A stretch of 44,897 nt of DNA from Sergeia podlipaevii. Taxonomy: Eukaryota > Euglenozoa > Kinetoplastea > Trypanosomatida > Trypanosomatidae. Of this stretch, positions 1 to 8,149 are shown piece after piece (within the stretch, counting starts at the first letter, position 1; each line of letters opens with the position of its first letter). The translations under genes were made by a program, and so were the position numbers. The notes under the pieces are model-generated. The model was not told the DNA's origin and made no database searches. It was given only the letters and a program-made list of their open reading frames with translations. The DNA lies in NCBI GenBank assembly GCA_030849805.1, contig JASANZ010002096.1:1-44897 (forward strand), written 5' to 3'.

Positions 1-128
1 GCACTGGAACCACTACTACCACTACTACTGCTGGCGGCAGTAGGCTTCAAGAGGCGAGGCTTTCTAATAGGCAGCCCATCTTGCCCGTTGTCGAGAAGTC
101 CGGTTCTTCCATAAAAAGGGCGTTCCAT
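1..128 (-). CDS. Partial CDS, N-terminus only, unknown protein
   Basis: An ATG at 128-126 opens a frame that stays open to the left edge (42 codons). An in-frame TAG (131-129) sits directly upstream, so this is the first possible Met of the frame. The peptide starts MERPFYGRTGLLDNG, carries a basic stretch (IRKPRLLKP) and ends in a Ser/Gly-rich run. Its composition is coding-like and its strand matches every other gene here, so it is probably the 5' end of the next gene in the polycistron. No domain can be recognised in so short a piece. The Ser/Gly run is partly a simple AGT/GGT repeat, which lowers confidence. Confidence 0.6.
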   Translation of the reverse strand, partial: MERPFYGRTGLLDNGQDGLPIRKPRLLKPTAASSSSGSSGSS

Positions 129-1253
129 CTAGAGCAGCAAAGCGTAAAATAAAAAATGCGGTGTCTCCCAAATTGAAAGTAACAATCTGGTGACTACAAA
201 CGTCTTACCTTGGTTCAAAAAAAAAAAAAACGTCTATCGAGTGAGAGTGCCGCTATGCATAGCATTTAGAAAAAGAAAGTCAAAACAAAAGAAAACATAA
301 AAGAGAGAGAGTCATGTATGCGGCAAGAAGTAAAGATGATACGTGTATTGTGTTGTTGAATTTTATAGATGTCAATAGCTGTCCCTCCCCCTCCCTCCCT
401 CCTCACAACACACCGGCGCAAAAGATAAAGCACTTTTGCATCTAACAGTGAAGAGAGAAAAAAAAAAATCAACGCTAGAACTGACCCATTGTTTAAAATA
501 AAAGGTAAAAAAAAATAATGCTCGTTTGTTTCGTTGAAGACGTTCTTCATATAAATACAAAAAAAAGTACATATTAGTCAGTTATGCTCTATTGAAACGA
601 GATCAGCGCAGTGCTGACACACGTCCTAGACCCGCTTGACAGTACCCAATGTTCTCGTCCTGCTCTCTTTCTCTCTCTCTTCGATCCCCAGCCTTCACGA
701 CATAACACTAGTAGCCAATCATGTTGAGAAAGAATAGAGTCAATACGCGCACACGTCGTCTGAAAAGCATCTCAGCTCCGCTCAGTGAGAAGGGGGGGGG
801 AGGGGGCAAAGGAAAGGAGATACACACGTCACGCAGTAAACGCCATCGTCAGTTGAAAACAAGAAACAATGAACAAGAAAGTACAAAACAGCAAGTAAGA
901 AGAGAAAAAAAAACCAGCAACACAGCTCTGCGTGTGGCTACTATTAGAAAGAGACCTCATAAAAACAAGAATATTCAGTACAAAAGAGGAGTTTACAAGT
1001 CTTGACGACACACACACACACACAAAGACACACATTTTTGTTTCATATCATGCCCGGAATAAAACGAGTCCTTGGTGTCTGTTTCACCTCAACAACGACG
1101 TAACATCCCAAAAGAAAATAAATAAATAAATAAATCGAATCAAGTTGAACCAACTATCGCGTAGATACAGGCAAAAACAACAATATTTTTCAAAAAAAAA
1201 AAAAAAAAAGTAATAATAATAAAGTAAAGGATACAATCTATATGCATCTAGCA
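129..1253. other. Intergenic spacer, no gene seen
   Basis: AT-rich spacer with A-runs, CCCTCCCT tracts (about 385-405), a CTCTCT tract (665-680), a G9 run (792-800), a CA repeat (1010-1025) and an 18-nt A-run near 1192. Short frames here are translations of simple sequence. It should hold the 3' UTR of the 1254-1610 gene and the 5' UTR of the left-edge gene. Confidence 0.6.
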
Positions 1254-1610
1254 CTACTGCTTGGAACCATACCTGAAGTCCCTGTACATCTCGTATGACC
1301 AACGAAGCCACACAAGCACAAGGACTTGCATCAGAACGATGGCAAGCCAGTAGCCCCAGCCTCGCACCTGCGTAGTGGCGGGCCCAACGCCAGCACCACA
1401 ACGTGGACGAGCAGAAAGGATGGCATCCACGTTGCGCGCCTCTTCAATGCATGGAGCGGCCACAGCGCCGTTCGTGGGAGCTACAGAGGGCTTAGGAGTG
1501 GCGGAGCGGCGAGAAGTAGACCTACGTGCAGGGGCTGCTTTCTCAGCAGCAGCCGTACGAGAGCGGGAAGTGCTACGACGACTACGGGAAGCAGACCTGC
1601 GCGGAGGCAT
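1254..1610 (-). CDS. Small RS-rich, single-span (tail-anchored-like) protein
   Basis: A 118-residue protein I do not recognise. Residues 1-40 are dense in Arg-Ser and Ser-Arg pairs (MPPRRSASRSRR...) with Ala/Pro. Residues 41-80 look unstructured and include two Cys. Residues about 86-102 form one strongly hydrophobic helix (YWLAIVLMQVLVLVWL), followed by a short basic/aromatic tail ending GSKQ. The hydrophobic segment near the C-terminus, with no signal peptide, suggests a tail-anchored topology with a basic cytosolic or nuclear head; that is inference. The frame extends five codons further to a GTG at 1625, but an ATG start is expected here, so I use the ATG at 1610. GC content matches neighbouring genes. 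Confidence 0.7.
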   Translation of the reverse strand: MPPRRSASRSRRSTSRSRTAAAEKAAPARRSTSRRSATPKPSVAPTNGAVAAPCIEEARNVDAILSARPRCGAGVGPATTQVRGWGYWLAIVLMQVLVLVWLRWSYEMYRDFRYGSKQ

Positions 1611-2408
1611 TGGTGTATATGTCACTTACTGAGAATAGAGTGTCCCTGTGTGTGTGTGTGTGTGTTTATTTCTTTCCTAAAAAAAGAAAAAAAAGATGCA
1701 GTCAATGCGTCTTGTCTAACTTTAGAGAATAGTTTGCAGTCGATTGAATAAAACAGTCTTTTGTGTTGTCTAAATGAATAAAAAGACAATACCACGTTGA
1801 ACGTAAACTCGAAGTCGCTGAATTCTTCTCTCAGACGTGGAGAAAAAAAAAAGAGAGAGGGAAAAAGAATTTCTATTGTTGGTGCTGGATAAATACAAAA
1901 AAAAGGAGCAAAATGCGCGAGTTGTCAATTTTCTTAGACAGCAGAGTACACACTGTGCAACATCTAAGCAACGAAGCTAAAAATGAGAAACAATCGTTGC
2001 TGGTACCCTTGAAAGCAAATCTCATTTCTGTGAATACATACCTTTATTCTTCTTTTTTTTCTGATGCTATTCTCATTTTGAAACTCGCCGAAACGGTCAT
2101 ATAGAACAAGTAGAATGTGGAAAACAATACCTGTACGATACCAGCGCCATCATTGGATCCAATATTAACTAATGGATCGTCACACGCGAGAAATGATGAT
2201 AATAATAAAATAATAATAATAATAAATTGAATATATTGCGTCCGTTGAAATACCAAAAAAGGTATAAAAATAAAAACAAAAAAACAACAACACGATGAAA
2301 AAAACACACAAAGACACGTGTAGTGGAATGACCCGCCTCGTGCATCTCAATCTGTTATGCTTTATTTCTTTCTCTCTTTTTTGTTTTGCTAGCAAGGTCA
2401 GTTGCTAG
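1611..2408. other. Intergenic spacer, no gene seen
   Basis: AT-rich spacer with a GT dinucleotide run (about 1647-1665), A-runs and an AAT/TAA repeat tract (2197-2225). It should hold the 5' UTR of the small RS-rich gene and the 3' UTR of the Hip gene. No supported gene. Confidence 0.6.
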
Positions 2409-3587
2409 TTAGTCCAGCTCATCACTGTTGTTCTGAGCGCCACCGCTCGGTGCCGCGCCTCCAGTGGGAAATCCACTGAAAGGAGATGCGCCAGCACCAC
2501 CAGATCTGCCACCAGGCATGCCGCCTCCCATGCCGGGCATCGCACCGCTTCCCATCATCTTAGACATGAGCTTCTGAATCACAGGCCCAACCTTGGGGTC
2601 GTTCATCATTGACATGGCCGCCATTGGGTTGCTCATCAACTCCATAATCTTTGGCGCCACCTCAGGGTCCTGCAGCATCTCCGCGATCTCTGGATCCTGC
2701 AGAAGAGCCTCCATGCCAGGAGGCATACCTCCGGGCATACCACCGGGCATACCACCGGGCATCCCACCAGGCATCCCACCAGGCATCCCACCAGGCATCC
2801 CACCGGCTTGAGAAGCTGCAGCTTCAGCAGCCTGCTCTCTCACCTCCTGCGCCCGCCGCTTTCGCAGCTCTTCTTGGCGTCGCTGCTGGGCTTTCTCAGC
2901 AGCCTGCTGCTTCTTGATCTCTCTCTGGTGGCGCGACATGACTCTCGACTGGACGAACTTCATAATTTCGTTGGTGGCATCATCGTAGTCGATAGCCTGT
3001 GCAGAACTGAGCGCAGTGAGAGCCTCCTCCCACTTGCCGAGGTGACGCAACACTGTTCCACGCACGCGAAGCGCGCGCACATTCTGAGGGTTATAGCGCA
3101 GAGCACGATCGGCATCGTGAAGCGCAGCAGCGGGATGCTTGGCTTTGAGCTGGTAGAGAGAACGAAGGCCCCAGTACATAGCGTTGCCAGGAACAAGAGC
3201 AAGAGCCTTTCCCATACCTGCAATCGCGCCTTCATAGTCACCATTGCTGGCAAGCTCAGCAGCCTCCCCTTTCAGGGCCATGGCAGTGTCAGTGTCCTCA
3301 TCAGATGGCTCGGCGGTAGGCTCAGGAATGGAACCCGTAATTGAAACCTCCTCGAGCGTCCAGCATTCGTCATCTGGCTCGCTCGCCTCCCCCTCTTCCT
3401 CGACTTCAACCTCTGCAGCAGCAGCAGGGGCAGCCGGCGCCGGAGGGAAAGTAGCGCCTTGGTTTTGAGCCCACCGCTTAAGCGCCGCCAGCGCATCTGT
3501 ATGAATAATAGAAGGATCGGCTTTGAGTGCGTCCACGACGCGGATCAGCGCCGCGATGTCACTGGCAGAAAGTGTAGAGCCGCCCAT
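2409..3587 (-). CDS. HIP: Hsp70-interacting protein Hip (ST13-like)
   Basis: A 392-residue cytosolic co-chaperone that in other eukaryotes binds the Hsp70 ATPase domain and slows ADP release. The order matches Hip: a helical N-terminal dimerisation region (1-45); an acidic linker (58-100); a TPR block (about 102-205, with canonical repeats such as [15 protein letters not shown] and [13 protein letters not shown]); a charged helix (218-255); seven GGMP tetrapeptides (262-289); and a C-terminal STI1/DP domain (about 291-345, [16 protein letters not shown]). The protein ends in a Gly-rich tail and an acidic DELD. The GGMP block is itself diagnostic of Hip and Hsp70-associated proteins. ATG confirmed at 3587. 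Length is close to human Hip (about 370). Confidence 0.94.
   Translation of the reverse strand: MGGSTLSASDIAALIRVVDALKADPSIIHTDALAALKRWAQNQGATFPPAPAAPAAAAEVEVEEEGEASEPDDECWTLEEVSITGSIPEPTAEPSDEDTDTAMALKGEAAELASNGDYEGAIAGMGKALALVPGNAMYWGLRSLYQLKAKHPAAALHDADRALRYNPQNVRALRVRGTVLRHLGKWEEALTALSSAQAIDYDDATNEIMKFVQSRVMSRHQREIKKQQAAEKAQQRRQEELRKRRAQEVREQAAEAAASQAGGMPGGMPGGMPGGMPGGMPGGMPGGMPPGMEALLQDPEIAEMLQDPEVAPKIMELMSNPMAAMSMMNDPKVGPVIQKLMSKMMGSGAMPGMGGGMPGGRSGGAGASPFSGFPTGGAAPSGGAQNNSDELD
2721..2804 (-). repeat. 12-nt tandem repeat encoding GGMP units
   Basis: Seven in-frame 12-nt units (read on + as variants of ggcatNccaccN) encode the GGMP tetrapeptides of Hip. Units differ at third positions, in two sub-blocks (cataccaccggg and catcccaccagg), which suggests stepwise expansion. 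Confidence 0.9.
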
Positions 3588-3977
3588 TGGGAATATTCAA
3601 TATAAAAAGATAAAAACAAGATAAATACGATATTTTAGTGTGTTTAGTATGTGCCTCCTGCTTGAAACCCAGGTAAGCAAGAATACTAGCAAAACCGCAC
3701 TTAGATAAGCAATACAACTATGGTTCCGTGACGATGCGAAGTCCCTTTTTTTGCTCTATTATTCAAGAATAATTATTGTACAAGTGATAAAGGGGAAAAA
3801 ACAAACATGTATGAGTGGCATCAGCCACCTCCTCACAGTTGGAAATTGAATATAGCACTCTACGGTGTACGTAGGTCCGTAGGCTAGCTTTCTTGTTAGT
3901 ATTCTCTTGTTGTTGTTCTTTTCGCTACAATTTTTTTTCGCTCTGCATCAAAGTCTATCTCGCGCTCTTCAATATTT
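3588..3977. other. Intergenic spacer, no gene seen
   Basis: About 390 nt of AT-rich spacer between the ArfGAP stop and the Hip start. It contains T- and A-runs but no supported gene or RNA. Confidence 0.6.
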
Positions 3978-4979
3978 TCAAGAAACTGCAGCTGTCTCCT
4001 CGCTGGCCCACAACGCCTCGCCGCACTCCACCTCTTCTGCAGCCTCTGCGCTGCCAGAACCAGTTGCTGTATCAGCAGCAGCTACTGCCTCCTGCTCTAC
4101 AAAACCAAAAGCCGCAAATAGTGCAGTACGCTTCGCTTCATACACCTCCGCATCAACGTTAACAACACCAAACGTGCCATGAATAGGCTTTGCCTTCTTG
4201 CTCTTGTCAGCGCCATCGCCAACCGTCTCACTAGTCTTCTGTTGCCGCTTTGCGGGGGAAGAGAAGCTGGCATCACCATAAAGCGCCTTCATCATCGCTT
4301 CCCTGTCAACAGTAACAGTAGCGCTGCCCCCGGCCTGGGTACCTGAGACACCTACTACATCACCAGAGCCGCCATCGCCGCCGCCTTCCTTCGTGTTTTT
4401 GCTTGCGCGGCCGGCATAAGAGCCGTAACCCACCTGCTTGTGGATTTTCTTGAGAATGCGATCCGCGTTGGCAACGGCAAACTCACGTGCCACGTATTTT
4501 CTCTGGATGAAACGCGCAACCACGTCATCACTGTCCGCGCCGGTGAGCGGCGGCACAGTGGAAGGGATATGTGCCTCGTACAACGCCTTCGCTCGTTCAT
4601 TGCCTAATGCAGCCATCAGATCCACTTCTGCTGTGGTCCAGCTATCCATGTTGGTTGATTTCACCTTTGACACGTGCACACCTAACGAGCGGTGCACGCC
4701 AGAGCAGCGGATGCATATAAACACGCCCAGGTTAACGGAGGCCCAACGGGTACCGACCGCATTGCAGTCACAGCACCTATTGTTTGGTGGTGTGGCACAG
4801 AGCTGTTCGACGCGAGTGCGGTTGGCTGCCAAGTCCTCCTCCACTACTTGTGAAGCGGAGGTGTTCAAACCCGACGCAGCCACATCAGCCTTGTCGTGGG
4901 TACGATGCTCCCTTTCATGTTTGTGGCTTTTCCTGTGTTTGCGCTTTTCATTCGAAGAGCTACCGCCAACGACATCCAT
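3978..4979 (-). CDS. ArfGAP-domain protein
   Basis: A 333-residue GTPase-activating protein for ARF-family GTPases, expected to act in vesicle trafficking at the Golgi or endosomes. Residues 1-35 are Lys/His/Arg-rich and look disordered. The ArfGAP domain spans about 52-180. Its zinc finger is C69-x2-C72-x16-C89-x2-C92, followed by [16 protein letters not shown] with the family's catalytic arginine at R97 and the conserved [11 protein letters not shown] core. The remainder (200-333) is Gly/Ser/Ala-rich and ends acidic, with no PH, ankyrin or BAR domain, so it is a short ArfGAP. ATG confirmed at 4979. A pyrimidine tract ending in AG lies about 55 nt upstream. Which subtype it is (ArfGAP1, SMAP or AGFG-like) is not clear. 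Confidence 0.93.
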   Translation of the reverse strand: MDVVGGSSSNEKRKHRKSHKHEREHRTHDKADVAASGLNTSASQVVEEDLAANRTRVEQLCATPPNNRCCDCNAVGTRWASVNLGVFICIRCSGVHRSLGVHVSKVKSTNMDSWTTAEVDLMAALGNERAKALYEAHIPSTVPPLTGADSDDVVARFIQRKYVAREFAVANADRILKKIHKQVGYGSYAGRASKNTKEGGGDGGSGDVVGVSGTQAGGSATVTVDREAMMKALYGDASFSSPAKRQQKTSETVGDGADKSKKAKPIHGTFGVVNVDAEVYEAKRTALFAAFGFVEQEAVAAADTATGSGSAEAAEEVECGEALWASEETAAVS

Positions 4980-5808
4980 TGTTTGGCGCTTTTTCAGCTA
5001 TACGATATCCAAATGCTTCTCTCACTCCCTATCTACAAGACATAAACAACAGGTACAGAAAAAGAAGTAAAACTAGCAGAATATATGCTTCTTAAATGAA
5101 AAAATAGTGTTTTATCATGGCGTGTATACATCCACACGTACAAGAAAAAAAAAAAGTGAAGGAGCATAATAAAAAAAGAGACCAAATTGTTACACTTCAA
5201 TAAAGCACAGAAACCAAAGCGACATTTTTCAATTACAAAGGATGAAGTGGCGTAGCCAACTACGTGAAAACTTAGTCCAAATCAGTCAATTCATCCACTC
5301 CAATATCAGCAAATCGTGTTGTTGCGAATTAGGTGTTTACTCCCCCTCCCCCCTCCCCTCCCTCTTCACCTTCACTCCCAATACACACAGTACAAAAGTG
5401 TGTGTAGATGATGTCCTGCAACAGTTGGATGAGCGTGTCTCGTGCTTTCCTCACGCGCAGTCCTTTTTTTTGCCCTTTCATTTGTTTCATTTTCTTTTTT
5501 TTTTGCTTTTGTCGTTTTTTTTTCTCGTTTTTCCCCTTTCACGGTATAAATTGATATATGCATGCGTCTTTGCGTGTGTGTGTGTATTGATTGGCATTAT
5601 ATGACAGACAAACGCAATCGTTATCAAAGAAACGTAGGAAAAGTAGGAAGGAAGGAAGGAAGAAGCACAAAAATAAAAAGAAATGAGGACATACAAAAGG
5701 CTGTGGCAGTCAATCTTTAGCAAGTTCATACATGCAGGGTGTCTCCTTCCCTATTTCTTCCCCTTCTGCCCGTCTCTTTTCTTTTTTTTCTTTCTGCCTC
5801 CTCTCAAG
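4980..5808. other. Intergenic spacer, no gene seen
   Basis: AT-rich spacer with A-runs (5145-5155), pyrimidine-rich + strand stretches (5341-5370, 5460-5540), a GT run (5574-5585) and a GGAA repeat (5646-5662). No supported gene. It should hold the 5' UTR of the ArfGAP gene and the 3' UTR of the UBX gene. Confidence 0.6.
5033..5070 (-). promoter_or_regulatory. Predicted trans-splice acceptor for the ArfGAP gene
   Basis: On the minus strand a pyrimidine-rich run (about 5070-5035: acttctttttctg...gtcttg) ends in TAG, with the AG at 5034-5033. This would give a 5' UTR of about 53 nt. Predicted from sequence only. Confidence 0.45.
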
Positions 5809-7056
5809 CTACTTCGCCACTGTCACCGTCAAAGCGTCCCCGCTACGCACACCCGCCCATGCCGACACCACTGTCCCAACGCCAGCTGGAGCAATTTCCT
5901 TTGGTGGAAAGCCGCCTCCTCGCAGTTGAATAGCAGGCACACCACCCAGCGTTTCAGCAGTCTCCTCGGCGTATATGCGGTATGCAAGGTATGCACAAAG
6001 CGCTAAAACAGGTGTGTTGAGTTTAAGATTCAACGTTGGCGTTGAATGCGGCAGGCGGCACCGTAGTTTGAAGCCACCAGCTTCTTCCGTAGGAAGTAGC
6101 CAGTCATCCAGTTCTACAGGAGTCACTAAAGTGGCAACTTCGGGGGGCCCTGCCTCGAGTTTGGATTTCGTTGCTACCGCCTCCAAAGTTGACGTTGATT
6201 TACCGCTCTCGGAGGCGGTATCAGCATCAAGATCAATCACCTCCGGCGCAGCGCCATCAGCCACCGTCGTGGATGCTTCACGGTGCTCCTGTGTCTGAGA
6301 AGGGGTGCCGCTACTGCAGATAAAATTAAGTATCTCCTCCACTATCCTGTTTCCGTCAAGCGCAGAGCTGGGCGTTTCGACAACTGTTAGCCGCTCCTCC
6401 TTGTGGCAAGTTATGGGGTCCACAATGTACGCCGCTGGGAAGGGACCGCCACTCACACGAAACTCGGTGGCCAGTTGCAGGCCATACTCCGTGGTAATGT
6501 TGATCTCAAAGCATATGATGCTGCCGCTGAGAGACGTCATGCCTTCGTTGCGCCACACATCGCGAGGAAAGCATACGCTACGGAAGGAGGTGTCCAATAT
6601 AGCAAGTAGCACCCACTTGTCCTCCGACACTGCACGCGAGCACACCGTTGTCAGCGGCTGCTCACCACGAATAACAAAACCTGGCGTGGCAAACAGCTCC
6701 GCAAGACGTGCGTTCGTCGCGTTGGTCTCAAATATGTTTGGAACTGAGGCGTTACTATAAGCAGGAGCAGTTGGGAAGCTATCACCACCCAGACGATCCA
6801 CCTGTATCGGACTGAAGGGAGACCCCTGAGACGCGGGAGAGTTGCTCGATGCGGGGAGAGGAAGAAAATCTGGCTCTGCGTCTACGACTGTACCACCTGT
6901 GCCGCGACCCCCTTCAATGCCGCCACCAGTGCGGTCAGCAGAATAAATATTCGCCGCGGCTGCAACATCAAAATCGCATTGAGAAAGATAGTCAATCGCA
7001 ATGTCCTCGATTTCACACCCGGTGATGGCCATAAAGTCAGCAACAGGGTCGGACAT
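5809..7056 (-). CDS. UBA-UAS-UBX protein (UBXN7/Ubx5-like p97 adaptor)
   Basis: A 415-residue predicted adaptor linking ubiquitylated clients to the AAA ATPase p97/Cdc48. Residues 5-42 form a UBA-like domain (ADFMAITGCEIEDIAIDYL...). Residues about 112-250 resemble a UAS thioredoxin-like domain (WVLLAILDTSFRSVCFPRDVW, then the cis-Pro-like GGPFPAAYIVDP). Residues about 328-415 fit a UBX/ubiquitin-like fold (FKLRCRLPHSTPTLNLKL at the start, SGDALTVTVAK at the end). The order matches UBXN7/Ubx5. The same frame runs 43 codons further upstream with a hydrophobic, AT-rich translation starting MLLLIDIS. I place the start at the ATG at 7056, because the UBA domain begins there in family members and the upstream part looks like UTR. 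Confidence 0.9.
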   Translation of the reverse strand: MSDPVADFMAITGCEIEDIAIDYLSQCDFDVAAAANIYSADRTGGGIEGGRGTGGTVVDAEPDFLPLPASSNSPASQGSPFSPIQVDRLGGDSFPTAPAYSNASVPNIFETNATNARLAELFATPGFVIRGEQPLTTVCSRAVSEDKWVLLAILDTSFRSVCFPRDVWRNEGMTSLSGSIICFEINITTEYGLQLATEFRVSGGPFPAAYIVDPITCHKEERLTVVETPSSALDGNRIVEEILNFICSSGTPSQTQEHREASTTVADGAAPEVIDLDADTASESGKSTSTLEAVATKSKLEAGPPEVATLVTPVELDDWLLPTEEAGGFKLRCRLPHSTPTLNLKLNTPVLALCAYLAYRIYAEETAETLGGVPAIQLRGGGFPPKEIAPAGVGTVVSAWAGVRSGDALTVTVAK

Positions 7057-8149
7057 GGAATTTTTGATGACGATTACGTGATGCAATAAAAAAAAAAGAG
7101 GGGGAAAAAAAAGGAAGATGGGGGTGGTAAACAGGAGATGAAATATGTATAAAATGAGAGTTGAGATATCGATCAAAAGTAGCAAAGTTGTTCCTCAACT
7201 AGTGTATTCGCTTTTGGCCTCCTCTTCTTCTTCTTTGGTGTTTCCACAACCGCCTAAACGGTAAAGAAAAGCAAAGAATATAGTAGTGCTTCTTTGGCAA
7301 GCAAACTAGATAGTGGAAGTGAGTAAACGTATAGATAGATGAATGTTTCTGTACGTTCGTACGTGCTTCTGTTGATTCCCTACGTTCTAAAAACAAAATA
7401 AAATAAAAAAGAGCAAAATCATAAAGAAAGAAAAAGGGGGTGATAATGCAACAACAACAAAAACAAAGAAAGGAAAAGAAAAACAGCAAGAAAGAAAGAG
7501 ATGTGCTTATATGTCAGCATATACATAATGGAAAGTAAAGAGACAGAGTTCGCCGTTCCGCCTACTCTTTGAGCCGCGCTTCAACCACACTTTAGAAACA
7601 AAAGTCACTTGAATGCTCTCTTTAAAAAAGAAAAATGCACAAGGATATATGGATGCCACGATGCCCAAGTAAAGGTACATCAAGTTCCACGTTACATAAA
7701 AAAGGAAGGCTCTAAGTAAAATAAAATACACCATTTTCATCAATACATATACATCATAGAGGACAAAAGGAGGGGCAAAGTATGCTCAATAGCAACACAC
7801 AAAGACATCTCTCAATTTCAATACGTCGTGTTTTATTCCTCTGCTCAGCATTTCCCACCCTCGCTAAGTCCTCCCTATGGTCTCAAAGGAAAAAAAACAA
7901 TTTTTTTTTAAAAAAAATATATATCTATATATAAAAAAGAAAAAGAAAGACTGTCTTGGTACTATCAAAATCAAACAATACATTTCGCACACGACACGCA
8001 CCATGGAGGTTATGTGAGCAACAGAAAAGTAAACTGTCAAATCCAAAATTTACAGAACCAAAATGAAAAGATACAAGTCAGCCCGGCAAGAAGAAACAAG
8101 TCAAGCAACAACAAAAAAAAAGTGACGGACGTGCAGGCGCGAGCAGAGA
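7057..8149. other. Intergenic spacer, one weak small-ORF candidate
   Basis: About 1.1 kb of AT-rich spacer. Pyrimidine tracts for the UBX mRNA lie at 7256-7285 and 7390-7510 (minus strand). One ATG-initiated frame of 77 codons (7740-7507) has somewhat mixed composition and is discussed as a finding. The rest is A-runs, AT repeats and simple sequence. Confidence 0.5.
7254..7285 (-). promoter_or_regulatory. Predicted trans-splice acceptor for the UBX gene
   Basis: The minus strand reads ttctttgcttttctttaccg followed by TTTAG, with the AG at 7255-7254. This is a close match to a polypyrimidine tract plus AG acceptor and would give a 5' UTR of about 197 nt. No AG lies between the nearer pyrimidine tract (7080-7125) and the ATG, so a more distal acceptor is needed. 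Another candidate follows the tract at 7390-7510. Confidence 0.4.

Noticed and set aside
266..572. Overlapping short minus-strand frames in the left spacer
   Set aside because: Phe/Leu-rich translations of A- and purine-run sequence without any codon or domain signal.
2808..3344. Long + strand frame opposite Hip (178 codons)
   Set aside because: Antisense shadow of a gene with clear domain evidence; its translation has no recognisable domain and the strand disagrees with the unit.
4438..5070. 210-codon + strand frame opposite the ArfGAP gene
   Set aside because: Shadow of the ArfGAP coding sequence; composition effect, with the minus strand carrying the zinc finger.
7207..7302. In-frame minus-strand stretch ending in a Glu-rich tail that looked like the end of a small membrane protein
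   Set aside because: There is no ATG after the preceding in-frame TAG, and the stretch overlaps the predicted splice acceptor of the UBX gene, so it is most likely 5' UTR.
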